Positions 48,378-59,661 are shown, numbered from the stretch's first letter. The stretch: DNA of 64,000 nt from Lasioglossum baleicum (GCF_051020765.1 NC_134935.1:15625579-15689578), one strand, 5' to 3'. The notes: generated by a model not told the origin, from the sequence alone. Program-made: numbers and translations.

Positions 48378-48985
48378 ACTAGTTTGGATTCGGAGTTCGA
48401 CAAAAATTTTATTTAAATGAACATTTCGAATAAAGTGGGTTTTAAAAAAACCCACAAAATGATAAATTATTCTCAATACTTTAATAATATTATTGTTTCA
48501 AGAATAACATTATACAGTTTATTATTTTCAACCTGTTATCACACTAAGAATGGAAATGAATTTCTATTTCACTCCAGTTTGTTGCAAATCAGGCAGAAAA
48601 TGTTTGTTTTGCATAAAAATCCTCGGTCTACTAATTTTAAAATTTATTAAATCCAAACAGAGTTGGGCAAAAAATTTATTTAAATAAAAAGTTCTAATAA
48701 AGTGAGTTTAAAACCCACTTGGAAAAAACCCACTTTATTCGATATTTTTATTTAAATAAAATTTTTATCCAACTCTGTTTGGATTCAATGAATCTTAAAA
48801 TTAGTGGACAGAGGATTTTTATGCAAAACGAACATTTTCTACCCGAATTGCAACAAACTGGAGTGAAATAGAAACTTATTTCCATTCTTAGTGCGATAAT
48901 AGATTGAAACTAATATACTGCATAATGTTATTCATGAAACAATAATGATAATAAAATACTGAGAATAATTGACCATTTTGTCCTT
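48378..48985. repeat. Large imperfect palindrome with a third, direct copy of its core
   Basis: The arms 48455-48708 and 48723-48983 are inverted copies about 85 percent alike, with a spacer of roughly 15 nt. Matching words include CACTAAGAATGGAAAT, TTCTATTTCACTCCAGTTTG and TTTTGCATAAAAATCC. The core (TTATTTAAAT then AATAAAGTGGGTTTT) also occurs directly at 48400-48450, just outside the left arm. The arms contain sequence related to the MITE at 37089-37252. Confidence 0.85.
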
Positions 48986-49440
48986 ATTTCAACTGAATTT
49001 TTTCCACGCCTTTTCTACGATCATTATATTCATCAATTTGGTGCATCGTTAGTGAACCAATGGATACAAAAATATTTTTACGTAGATGTGCGATCATTAC
49101 TTTTTAAGCACGAACATTCTGATTTTGAAATCTGGAGAAATGTCTGTGCTGCTCGCTTTGTACCAAGCCTGGCGTATAATCAATATTTTCGACGAATTTA
49201 ATGCATCGTTAGTACAGTATCAAATTAATGAACACAAACATGTTCACAAAGGAGGGAGTCACTATTATTGAGCAAGAAGCACCAGGGCATCAAGCTTAAT
49301 CTACAATCAATATTTTCGACAAGTTAAAAGTTAAACATATCGTTAGTACAGTATCAAATTAAAACAAAAGCTGCTACACCGAAGGGAGGACACTATATTT
49401 TAATAAGAAATACAAACATTGCGACATTTAGGAATATTTC
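48986..49440 (+). repeat. Diverged tandem repeat, period about 130-150 bp
   Basis: ATCAATATTTTCGACGAATT and ATCAATATTTTCGACAAGTT (49177 and 49308), each followed by ATCGTTAGTACAGTATCAAATTAA, define two clear units. A third, weaker unit near 49020 has CATCAATTTGGTGCATCGTT. Confidence 0.65.
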
Positions 49441-50171
49441 TAAAGTATCTTAATTAAAACAAAATCGTTCAAGAAGAAAAATATTTTCTTACGTTTTGTC
49501 AGTGGGATTCATGCAGATTTCCAGGCTGTTATCTTCGTATCAGAGCCGTCCGTTGCAATCGAAGAGATAAAGGCTCTGTACGGTGGACCGTTTGCTCACC
49601 TGTCAGTAATTGAAGACAAATCGATTGCAATGCGACTGTTAGCTCTTCGCCGGTTTTCTGGCGGGTCGGACGGGCTCTTCCGGGGCGGGTCCCGTGATTC
49701 CCTCGGCCCTATCAGCGCCGCCGCTCACTGGCACAATTGACGATAACTGCGAGTTGTTGGCCGACTATTGCCCCGATAAAGGCCTTACGGGAGCACTTCC
49801 ACCTACGGGGATAGTCCATTGAGTCGCGAGCTACGAGCACGCTATAACGCCGATCCTATCGGCAAGGGGCGAAAATATTGCGACCTGGGAATTTCCACTG
49901 TTCGTAGAAACTTCTTTCGCGTCGCCGACACACAATGCTCGCCCGTAAAGCCGGCGAAACTTAAACAACTTCGATACCGAGCCGGTGTAGACTCGACACC
50001 AACAATAGAGAAACTGTTGGTTATTTTTTCTCGATTTATTCCGTGCAGATTCTTCCGTTTACAATCGCTTCGGGTTTTCTTTGTTCCTGTCACAAACTTA
50101 TTTCTATTCGATGCCCCCCACTCACTTCTCCTCACGCAGCACCATATATTAAGACTTCTCCCCCCACTCTA
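49441..50171. other. GC-rich island, no gene called
   Basis: Positions 49500-50000 are GC-rich. A 123-codon plus frame (49819-50190) is opposed by a 97-codon minus frame, and it runs into the dispersed repeat. No motif is seen. Confidence 0.35.
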
Positions 50172-50250
50172 CTTTCCGTATCTGTCGTGATGCGTCACAA
50201 TGTCACGTGACTGATCCAGTACTGGCAGAGAGGGGGTAACTTTTCCCCTC
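50172..50250 (+). repeat. Dispersed repeat, uninterrupted copy
   Basis: It contains CGTATCTGTCG, GTCACGTGACTGATCCAG and GCAGAGAGGGGGTAAC in one run. This is the same order found at 40713-41115, where a MITE separates them. Confidence 0.6.
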
Positions 50251-50270
50251 AATCCGAGTCAATTCCCTTC

Positions 50271-50890
50271 ATCTTTGCTAGGGATGGGATCAAGTTTAAT
50301 ATGTACTCACGAATCCGAGTCAATTCGGATAACCAGGTTTCATTTCATGGGTTTCGATTACTACTTAAAAGCAATAATGTTTCAATGATTATATTTGAAA
50401 AGTATCCATTTTATACAAAGTGATATCGAACCTCGGAATGAGTACTTACAAGTTTCCAAAAGATTCTTATATGTAAGTATTTCGATGTTGAAAAGAATCG
50501 AATCTTTCGCAAGTAGTGTTTTAAGTACTTTCTTGATTAAATTCGTAACTATTTAAGAATAATATTCCTGATAGATTATGAAATTGTAGTTATACTTACA
50601 TGTTGAATTAAATTATGCATTGGAGGACAAAATAATTGATTTTGAAGGCAACAAAAATAATAATTTAAAAGATCAGAGAATTTTTCCGGTACGATATTCA
50701 TAAAAGTTCCGAATCTGTTCAACAAAGATTCGAATATATACTTGCAAGTATTATTTCCGTTTACCAAAGTACTTGTAAAAGGTTCGAAGCTGTCCGGCAT
50801 AGGTTCGAGTATACTTAGGAGTACTATTTCTATTTTTCGAAGTACTTATAGAGAGTTTGAATTCAATCAATCGAAGTTCGAACTCATCCC
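50271..50890. repeat. AT-rich short imperfect repeats
   Basis: Words like AAGTACTTACAAGTTTC, AAGTACTTGTAAAAGGTTCG and GAAGTACTTATAGAG recur at irregular spacing, interspersed with GATTCGAAT. This suggests an old, decayed tandem repeat. No gene is seen. Confidence 0.4.
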
Positions 50891-51599
50891 TAATATTTGC
50901 TACAAATGGAAAAAGGAAGAAAATTCCCAAAAACTTTTTCTTGTAAAAAAGTTACATTAGAACATTCATTTCATTTCTAGCATTTATTGGATGATTATCA
51001 TGAACTTAATTAGACAATTCACGTGTACCATCGATTGTAATAATTGTAAAAATCATGTAGGAGTACAAACAGGGATTCTCCAACACAGGAAAGTTAACGA
51101 AATATACCGGTCGGTTAGAACAATGGCATCGCGAGAGAATAATTTGTCCCTCGACCCTTTTTTACGGGGCAAAACGATCGCACTGGTCCAGCAGTAATTT
51201 TCTAACCCATACGTAACGCAATGTGAAGCTAGCTTGATCATTTCGGCGAGGTCAACAGCGATACGAGCAATTAAAGCGATTTAAAGCGATCCAACTACAT
51301 CCATTTAGGGGACAATGTATTTCGATAGCTGCACGCTGTCCCGGAGAATGAGTTGAAACAATGGTTTTTGTATCGATCCGGGATTCTATCTACGGCTTCT
51401 TCCGTATTTATGCGCATTCCACCTCGGCAAATATTCATCTTTTGCTAAAGGATAATTGTAATAAGCTCAGGATCATGTCGGGTTTCTGAGAAGCTTCTTT
51501 TCCTTCTATTTCATTATTTTTTAAGTTGTTCCTAAGATTCTTTGAAATTTTGAAACAGAAAGTACTGAAGAAATGATAGATCAAGTTAGGAGATATATA
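50891..51599. other. Spacer, no feature seen
   Basis: AT-rich DNA of mixed composition. I see no gene, repeat or RNA in it. Confidence 0.35.
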
Positions 51600-51796
51600 C
51601 GGTGGCCCACAAAAGTGTTCGTACACCCTTTAAAACGGAATAACTTTCTTTATAATTGTACCAAACGACCTGATCCTTTATAATCAATTTTTGGGAAATC
51701 TTCTTGGCATATCATTTCGTAAACCAATGCTTCATGTACAATTATAAAAAAGTTGTTCTGTATTAAAGGGTGTACGAACACTTTTGTGGGCCAATG
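51600..51796. mobile_element. Tc1-like MITE (197 bp, TA target)
   Basis: It is flanked by TA (51598-51599 and 51797-51798). The ends CGGTGGCCCACAAAAGTGTT and, as reverse complement, CATTGGCCCACAAAAGTGTT match for about 60 bp. The subterminal TTATAATTGTACCAAACGAC relates it to the one-ended relics at 11268 and 53100. There is no transposase. Confidence 0.85.
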
Positions 51797-51826
51797 TATG
51801 TAAACTAAATATCATATACACATAAG

Positions 51827-51890
51827 TTGTCTTGGCCCAGTGAGTAAAGCGTTGGACTACCACTGGATAGGTTCCAAAACGATTTTTCAT
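51827..51890 (+). other. tRNA-like (possible SINE head)
   Basis: TTGGCCCAGTGAGTAAAGCG resembles a tRNA A-box region. TTGGACTACCACTGG and GGTTCCAAAAC (B-box-like) follow at tRNA-like spacing. The acceptor stem does not close and no CCA-type end follows, so this is not a working tRNA gene. A tRNA-derived SINE relic is plausible, but no second copy is seen in the window. Confidence 0.4.
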
Positions 51891-53099
51891 CAATTTAAAA
51901 TATCTTCGTACTTATTCGACTTCATCTTGGACTCCCAGAATATAGGAGGCGCTTCTAGGTGTTCCGAAAAATTGTTTGATTCACACAACCTTTTTCAAAG
52001 TCAACGATCCTTTGATCTTCCTTGAGCATTGCGTCTTGCAAAAGGGGGACCTAAAAAAGGCTCCATTATGAATGGCTTATCTTGAGCCCTTTGTGAAGGG
52101 AGGGGGAAGCAGGATATCAGTCTTCCCCCCTAGGATCCCTTGAGCCCTTGGGTTTTAAGCAGAAATACAGGCCTGTGTAGAAAGTGATCTTAGCAAAGTT
52201 GTATACATCTGGAGTTAGGGCAGCTAAGAAAAGCAGCTTTTCAAGGAAAAGTTCAGGCGTGTATGCTGGAGCCCTTCGTAGGAGTATTGGCGAACAAGTA
52301 CGTTTCCAAGAGAGAGAGAAAAAGGGCTCAAGAAACATTAGAAATGTAAACGACAGAAATTCACAAAATCTGTCCAAACACGGTCTTTCTATTGTACTTC
52401 ACAAGATAACATAATACACTCTATTCCAAAGCTCTCCAGTAGTTCCACTGTTAATAACCTTCGACATTTCGCCATCGTTAAGCGTCTGCCGCTCGTTCCG
52501 ACGATCTCTGAAATACAATTCGCCTAAATTCCACCGTCCCCCGGTCCGTTTACAGAACCATCTGTCCTCCAGGTGAAATTCTCGTTGAATTCCCGAGTTC
52601 CCAGAGCAGTTAAACATCATCTTCATTCGTCCCGGTCTCTGGTCGGCCATAGGGGATTCGTGCTCGACAAGACGTGCGGCGAAAAACGGAACGTTTAGGT
52701 GTTCTAGAAACAAGGGTAGGAGGACGGGGATGGAGGGAGGGAAGAACGAGCAGAAAAACAGAAAATGGAGACAGAAAGCGGGGACGAAACGTAGCAGATA
52801 TTCCGACAGTATTTTTCACGGCGCCGCGAGGCGACAACTTTCCATCGGATCCAACGCGAAAACAAATGTCCCCGTTCCCGACGCTTGAAAAACGGAGAAA
52901 AGGGACGAGGACCTGGTTTCTGGAGCTGGTCCTTGCTCCTTTTCGTGCTTGGAGAACCGCAAAGGTCCTCGGACCAGACATTTCTCCTCCTCTTGAATTT
53001 CTACTGTCGCCTTTCACCCTCATTTAATTTCTTAGAATGTTCGTCGCGGCGAACCGCAAATATGAACTATTTATTTTTATTTTTATCGGATCTCGTATA
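51891..53099. other. Spacer and GC-rich island, no gene called
   Basis: CTTGAGCCCTTTGTGAAGGG (52081) and CCTTGAGCCCTTGGGTTTTA (52138) form a small direct repeat. Positions 52400-53040 are GC-rich, with opposed frames of 137 and 117 codons and no motif. Confidence 0.35.
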
Positions 53100-53270
53100 C
53101 AGTGAAGTGTAAAAAGTATTCGTACGCCCTTTAAAATGGAATAACTAGTTTATAATTGTACCAAACAACCTGATTTTTTATAATCAATTGGAACTATTGG
53201 TTTACGAAATAATATGCAGAAAAGATTTTCCAAAAATTATAATTTACAAGGTTACACGGAACAATAAAAA
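53100..53270 (+). mobile_element. Tc1-like transposon end (solo)
   Basis: TA|CAGTGAAGTGTAAAAAGTATTC is followed by CGTACGCCCTTTAAAATGGA and TTATAATTGTACCAAACAAC. It matches 11268-11440 over about 165 bp. The second end was not found. Confidence 0.65.
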
Positions 53271-54349
53271 AGGTATTTTTACCCTTACGTACCTAATTTC
53301 TTATCATAGTGGTACATTCTTAAATTGATATTGCTATTTTTATTGGAACATTATATTTTTACGATCTGTAACTTATTCGTCCATTTTTTTTTGGCTGATA
53401 TTATCCAGCTCTTGGCCTGAAATTTCTCCAGCAGCTCTCTGGGATGTTCATGGCATTCCATGGAAATTGCCTATATTACGAGGCTCCCATCTCTGCTGCA
53501 GGTTCTCCAGGACCGTTTCGAGGATTCCTCGAATTTCTTCGTCCTGTGTCTCCTGTGATCTTCTATCATGGCGAACGTTTACCTCGAAAACAATAGTCGA
53601 TGTTTTGTAGAGATTTATTACAGTACCTTGTATAATCAATTCAGACAATTTTTATATTGCATAAAAATCCAGTTCCATTTATTTGGATTCAGACTCCAAC
53701 ATTCGATTTCGACAGGAATTTTCATAGAAAAATAATTAAAACAAGTAAGTCCGTAAATTGCTGACTACAGCGAATTGTAAAAAGGGCTAGAAATGAGCAA
53801 CTTGGAACTCGGACGATCCAGAACCGAATAAAGATCAGTATTAACAGAAGAAGTTCAGCAATAATTCAGCAAATAAAAGAATAATGTAGAATCTGTCAAG
53901 AATCAGAGCAGAAGGGATTCCCGGTAGAGAATCAGGTTAAGAAGGATATCCCATCCCGACGAGGAACAAGAATGGGATCGCGTGGGCGTAGGGAAGAGCT
54001 GAAGAACCGAGTCAAGCTTGGGAATACGGTAAAGCACGTAGCCGGGCTCGTGCTCATTGAATATTTATAAAATGGTCGCAGGTTATAAGTAAAACGGCGT
54101 ATCGTATCGCTTCCGCGGACCGTGTAGCTGCCGGCTCGCGCGTAAAGCCATGATTTCCATTTAATACCCCATGAATATCGTCCTGTAGCCACGAATACGC
54201 CAGGCCGCCAGTATCGTCCATGATTTCGCTTGGAATCGTGACGTGCACGCACCCTGTGAATCTAGATTGACAAAGAACGGTCTTTCGCTGGGCGAATCCA
54301 TCTTGTTCTATCTTTATATGGGTTGCGTACTTCATTTCTCAAAATCCTA
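53271..54349. other. Spacer, mostly featureless
   Basis: AT-rich DNA with a GC-richer block at 53920-54260. Near 53630-53680, AATTCAGACAATTTTTATAT then TGCATAAAAATCC is a one-ended relic of the GACTGCGGATC family. No gene is recognised. Confidence 0.35.
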
Positions 54350-54350
54350 T

Positions 54351-54555
54351 ACGGTGGTTCAAATATTAAGGGGACCGGAAAGCAACGTAGTACTTTTTTC
54401 GTAAAATTAAAGTAGTAAATCAGTGAAATAGTCACCATCCTTATCAATAACTTTCTGCCATCTTGTAACTAACTTTTAAATTCCTGATCGGTAGAATACA
54501 GTTAGTTTTTTATCAAAAAATGTAGAAAGTCCGGTTTTTAGCGCTTCTACATTTC
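54351..54555 (-). pseudogene. Mariner transposase C-terminal relic with its terminal repeat
   Basis: The terminus ACGGTGGTTCAAATATTAAG abuts TA. Read inward on the minus strand, a frame from about 54545 to 54405 gives a peptide containing RWQKVIDKDGDYF, preceded by FFDKKLTVFYRSGI. This is the expected C-terminal pattern of mariner-family transposases. An in-frame stop interrupts it and the catalytic core is missing. It cannot make an active enzyme. Confidence 0.75.
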
Positions 54556-54559
54556 GGAA

Positions 54560-54852
54560 TTGTTTTCCACTTAATTAGTTGACAAAATTGTTTAAAATAA
54601 GTAGCACTCAAGGGACTGTCCTGAGAAATAAATTTCAAATGAAACATTTAACATAGTAGGGAGTTGTTGGAAACAAAATTGATAAACAACGTTCGGAAGC
54701 TATATTTAATATAATTAGTGAACAAAATTGTTTCAAATAAGTAGCAGTCAAAGAACTGTCCTTAGAAATAAATTTCAAATGAAACATTTAAAATAGTGGA
54801 GAGTTGTTGCAAATAGAATTGGTAAGCAATTCGGAGTGCAAAGGGTTCATTT
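54560..54852 (+). repeat. Dispersed element end, internally duplicated (about 136 bp)
   Basis: ACAAAATTGTTTAAAATAAG at 54585 and ACAAAATTGTTTCAAATAAG at 54722 start two copies that share CAAATGAAACATTTAA and GGGAGTTGTTG or GGAGAGTTGTTG. The second ends in GGAGTGCAAAGGGTT. The same family occurs at 56569-56855, and the same terminus at about 63354. Confidence 0.75.
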
Positions 54853-55535
54853 ATTTTATTTATTATTAAAAAATCATAAAAGAAAGTACACGGAACAAGT
54901 GGTCCCAAATAAGATTTAATTAATAGCACCACCGACACCTTTTCTTCGCAAGATAAACTCGGCTCAAAGAATAATTTTTAAACAATTGATATTACTCAAA
55001 CAAGTGATGGTTTAATCTGGATGCTGCCACGTTTAGGGAACGTCCCCGTTGCGAAATTCGGTCGCGCTCGGATCTGTCGCGACCCATTTTATTAAGTCAG
55101 CCTTTCATACACCGGAATGAATGCGCCTACCAGCTATACCCTCCATAGCGGAGCGCGTGCAAGCCGGAATATTAGCCTGCTCGCGATGCAACCTCTTTTC
55201 TGGCCCTCCTTTCAACGATTCCCTGCGATATTCCCGAGTGCTTGACGAGCCGCGATTTCGAGGAATCCTTTTCTGCTCCTCCTACTCCTCCCGCGATTCT
55301 TCAAGATATTCTATCCATCCCCGATTTTTCGATATTCGAGGAACACTCTTGAAAAGCGACTCGATTCGAGCGTTCTCTGGGGGAAATGCACAAGAATTCT
55401 GGCGCGAAGATGCGCGGAAACGTTCCGCCCGCGATTCAATGCGCCAAGAATGCCGCTGGAACGCCGGTCGCGATACCGATCCTCTATCTCCCCCGGATAA
55501 GTGTCTTTGTGATCAGTGCGACGTTAAGGGCGTTT
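54853..55535. other. AT-rich spacer then GC-rich island
   Basis: Positions 55030-55535 are GC-rich. A 154-codon plus frame (55121-55585) lies here and runs into the next repeat; it has no motif. Confidence 0.35.
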
Positions 55536-55985
55536 TCGAGGAATCTAGCGATTCTTATACATCTAGGAAGGGCGAACTCACATGAAAGCAGGAGGATGTT
55601 GTAGTCAGAAATATCGTAGGGCGACGGTAGAGAGGTTTTCTCACGCCACTCAACAGAGGAAAGTCGTTTTCGAGAATTCTAGCGATTCTTGTTCAGCGGA
55701 GCAAGAAACATCACATGAAAAACGGAGAACATTGCAATAAAAAATGCCGTAGTGCGACATTAAGGGGGTAGTCAGCCGCGACGCTACAGAAGAAGATCGT
55801 TTTCTACTTTTATTCATTTTATCCCTACTTTCACTTCTTTCTCGCGCGACGTTTTGGAAGAATCTAGCGATTCTTATCCATCTGGGAGCTAAATGCCTTA
55901 ATGCGACGTTAAGGGGGTTTCTACGCGCGACACAACGGGGGGAAATCATTTTTAAGAAGTATGGCGCTTCTTACTCACGCAGAAG
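55536..55985 (+). repeat. Diverged tandem repeat around AATCTAGCGATTCTTA
   Basis: The palindromic word TCTAGCGATTCTT (variants) occurs near 55545, 55679, 55862 and, weakly, 55965. It is accompanied by GTAGTGCGACATTAAGGGGG and ATGCGACGTTAAGGGGGTTT. Spacing is irregular (about 100-185 bp). Confidence 0.6.
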
Positions 55986-56568
55986 ACGGAAAATTAGATA
56001 GAAGAGATAGGATATTGCAGTCAGCGAGCATCCGGCGTAATGTAAATCGGGATCCGCGGCGGATAACGGTTCAACGCGGTTCCACGATGTAATTTATATT
56101 AATACGGATGGGCACACGCGCGGCACATTACCGTCGTTACGACGGTAAGCGGGTTATTAATGGCGGGTCCGGCGACATTATCCGATTTTTCGAGTATCGG
56201 CCATCAGTTCTCGTTTCCGCGGACCACGTACTTCTTATCCGTGTATTTTTACCTCGTAAATCCTCATCAGCCTCGCTTCGGCTCTCCGGTGAAAGCGAGC
56301 CTCGCGGTCTCGATATATCACCGACCCCTGTGCAATTACGATTCTGACGATAGCTAATGCAACGACCGTGCCGCGGCTTATCCACGGAATATCTTCCCAG
56401 CCGAGGACGAAGAAATGGATTTGGTACGGATGGAATCGAACACACAATATCGAATTTACCGAGTCAATTGTCCCGACCAAGTTGAATTTGACACACTTTC
56501 TATTTTGTATAAATAATATGGTTTTGTACGTTTTATCTGTTGCGAACGAAGAGAATAATGTTACCTTA
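55986..56568. other. GC-rich island, no gene called
   Basis: Positions 56020-56400 are GC-rich with overlapping opposed frames. No motif is seen. Confidence 0.35.
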
Positions 56569-56855
56569 ACCCTTTGCACTCCTTTGTCGAGTGTGAATCA
56601 ACATCAGAGAAAGAAAAATATAAATAAGACGGATCTTTATATGTATTTGGTATGGTAAAAACAAATATAAGTTCCACAAATATAAATTACATCAAAGTTT
56701 GAGAGCTACATTTAATATAATTAGTAAACAAAATTGTTTAAAATAAGTGGCAGTCGAGGAACTGTCCTTTGAAGTAAATTTCAAATAAAAACACTTAAAA
56801 TTATTAGCAATTTATTGGCAATAAAATGGAAAAATAATTCCGAGAGCAATGGGTC
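56569..56855. mobile_element. Short inverted-repeat element of the CCCTTTGCACTC type
   Basis: The left end is TTAACCCTTTGCACTCCTTT. The right end, as reverse complement, is GACCCATTGCTCTCGGAATT, a weak inverted match. The interior TTAGTAAACAAAATTGTTTA and AGTGGCAGTCGAGGAACTGT match the duplicated units at 54560-54852. No frame is present. Confidence 0.55.
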
Positions 56856-58105
56856 ATCATGTTAATAGAAACTTACCGAGTCGATTATTTATCTTCCACG
56901 AGGATTTATTTGGATCTATTGGAATTTGTCGACCAAAATAATAGTGGACCTATTTCACGACTCACAGATTGTGATAATGGACAATTATCTATTTTGAATG
57001 CACCACAAGTCGAGCAAGTTTATACATTGCTTCTAGTAACTGGATCTACTCGCGAGACACTCGAACCCATCGCTAGCATCCGCGCTCCCGTTTTCGCCCG
57101 TCCCACCCTCGGAGCTTTTTAATGTTACACTGTTTAAACTTCCTTTCCTAACGCAAGCGCGTGAGATAGGCAAGATGCCGCTGTTTATACTTAGCAAAGA
57201 CAAATCTTATTCCTTTATAGCTGCTGGGAGGCTTGCTATTAAATTAGACCGCGTCGCGATTATTAAAAACCCTGCAGTCTTTGCACACGGACCTTTTCAG
57301 GCAAGGAAAATGTCTACTACTTACGGAGAAAAAATATTCTCTGTCGTACAAGACTGCAAATTCGAATCCCCGTTACCATCCCCATCACTTATACTTAGCA
57401 GGTCGACCATCCCTTGAAAATTAGAAATTTATATACTGTGGTACATTAAATAAAATTGAACCCCTGATAAAGACAATCTACATTTCCTTAACATCAAGTC
57501 TTACAAACGAAAATTTTACTATAGATGATTAATAAATAAATAATAAAATTTATTTGTACTGCATTCATCGAGAAAACAAATCCGTCGAATTTTTCAACCC
57601 TGTTCCCAAGCTGTCACCGAACTCAAACACACGTTCCAATCAAAAGTGAACGAGAGGCAAGGAGCTGGGCGCCGAAGTCGGTTTCAGCGATCGGAATTTC
57701 CCAATAGCTCGATATCCTCGACTGGTCAGCAGTCCCTCGGAGTCGCCGGAGCAAATTGAAAGCCGCGTAATTCATTATTTGCCGACGTTGTTGCCGGTCG
57801 CAATTGATCCGGGCCGCGGGATGATTTACCGTCGGCCTCCGGGGCCCTATTCGCCGTGGCCAAACGATTTACGAGCCGATGATGTGTGCTGGAAGAAGGT
57901 CGTGCGCCTTCTCTGCCTGGCCTGCTGGCCGAGTTGCGTGACCGTGTGCCCACTTTCGATCGTGATGAAAGCACCGCGTCGACAAAGACGGCTCCAATGA
58001 AACAGGTCGACGGCCCGGGGGGTTTGTTTTGATAACGCTGTTTGCCTGTTCCGCCCGCAAAGACCGGTCTTTTTCGCTCGAACCTCCGTGCATTCCTTCC
58101 CTGGA
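56856..58105. other. Mixed spacer, no gene called
   Basis: GC-rich stretches lie at 57030-57110 and 57640-58100. Chance frames include 56859-57122 and 57869-58225. No repeat or RNA is seen. Confidence 0.35.
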
Positions 58106-58700
58106 AACTGCCCGATCGATCCGCGGCTGGCCGCAGACGTCCCCTAACTGCTCACCAACCCTCGCACTTCGCAATTTTGTCTGTTGCTTAAAATGCTGCG
58201 ACTTGGAAGAAGGTTTTGGCCTCAAGGAAAAATATTTCTCTGCGCGTTTTCTTGGGGAATTTTAAATCCTAGAAGTGTCTTTAGAGAGTTTTGGAACAGC
58301 CCGATTGATCTATGGTGACCGCAGACCTCCCCTAACTGCTCACCAACCCCCCAACTTCGCAAATTTGTCTACTGATTAAAATTGCCGCGACTTTGCCTCG
58401 TGGAAAAATGTTCTCTGCGCTTTCTTGGGGACTTTTAAATCCTAGAAGTGTCTTTGGAGAGTTTTGGAACAGCCCGATTGATCTATGGTGACCGCAGACC
58501 TCCCCTATATGTATATAACTGCTCACCAACCCCCCAATTTCGCAAATTTCTCTACTGCTTAAAATTGCTGCGACTTGGCCTCAAGGAAAAATGTTTTCTG
58601 CGTTTTCTTGGGGACTTTCAAATCCTAGAAATGTCTTTAGAGAGTGTTGGAACAGCCCGATTGATCTATGGTGACCACGGACCTCCCCTAATTGCATAGC
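58106..58700 (+). repeat. Tandem array, period 173-189 bp
   Basis: CCCGATTGATCTATGGTGAC (first unit CCCGATCGATCCGCGG) occurs at 58111, 58300, 58473 and 58656, with spacings of 189, 173 and 183 bp. Each unit also has CTGCTCACCAACCCCCC, AATTGCTGCGACTTGG and TTTTCTTGGGGACTTT. One unit carries an ATATGTATATA insertion near 58506. Confidence 0.85.
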
Positions 58701-59536
58701 AACCCCCTCACTTTGCAAAAGTGCTGGCAGGACGTCCAACTGACATAGATACCCAATTCAGTTCTGACAGGATTTATGTGTGACAATCGAGTTTCTACTA
58801 CCGGAGTCAGTTCTTCCATTGATTGATTGACAAGTTTGATTCAATATAGTTCACGCCCTGGTACTAGTGTAACAATTATTGTGCCCTTGCATGTCGGTGC
58901 TAGTTGCTGGTGATTGATCTGAATTAGTATTCGATTTAAAGCAGCAGGAAGGCTAATGTGTCTGGAAGAAGTGGCTTGAAAAATGTTTTCACGAAAGAGT
59001 TGATGAATGGAGCTGTAAACGGTGCTGATCAGCATCAGTGTCGAACTAGACACAAAACGCCTTAATCCCTTTCAATTCATGCAACGTATTACTGATATGT
59101 ATTATAAGCACTGTATTAATCAAGTTAGATCCAATTAGTAAATTTTGATGTAAAAAAAATTGATCTTGAAAAATGCTTTTATCGAACTTAATCAGACTCG
59201 ACAAATAAAATACAAAATTATAAATGATTCTACATCAGGCAATCTCCAATACACAATATACTCGAAGCTAAGAATCCCAACTATGTTCTTCAGAACCTCC
59301 AAACCGAAACTTGTCCAATCCCCTCCACCGCACTCGCCGATCGAGAGCTCAAAGTCTCGCCGATGTAGGAAAAATCTTATCGCCAGAAATCTGGCGGAGA
59401 CCGTGCTGACCGTCCCAATATTTTCTCGAACAGATCGCCGCTAGCAGCCCTATGCCGGTGAACCTGAAGTGCACCCTGAAGAGACTTCTGTAGTGGACGA
59501 GGTGTAGTCGAAAAGTGTTAGCTTGAGTGCGATCGA
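58701..59536. other. Upstream region of the gene, no feature called
   Basis: Positions 58701-59280 are AT-rich. Positions 59300-59536 become GC-rich toward the candidate start site. No coding frame is supported. Confidence 0.35.
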
Positions 59537-59541
59537 TCAGT
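59537..59541 (+). promoter_or_regulatory. Candidate initiator (TCAGT)
   Basis: TCAGT lies in GCGATCGATCAGTGGTCGAC. TCAGT is the common arthropod Inr word, with the A at 59539 as +1. It stands about 60 bp before a (GA)n tract and about 390 bp before the first ATG of the coding exon. No TATA box is seen at -30. The assignment rests on position and word alone. Confidence 0.35.
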
Positions 59542-59593
59542 GGTCGACGGTGTGAACCAGGCTGTGTGAACCTGGGACGAGTAAAAAGCGAAT

Positions 59594-59602
<9 letters not shown>

Positions 59603-59661
<59 letters not shown>
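59603..59661 (+). repeat. (GA)n microsatellite in the leader
   Basis: About 29 uninterrupted GA units lie between the candidate initiator and the ATG. GA tracts near promoters are bound by GAGA-factor-type proteins in insects, so a regulatory role is possible but inferred. The minus-strand frame of repeated Leu-Ser here is an artefact. Confidence 0.9.

Noticed and set aside
51827..51890. Functional tRNA gene
   Set aside because: The acceptor stem does not pair and the B-box is degenerate.
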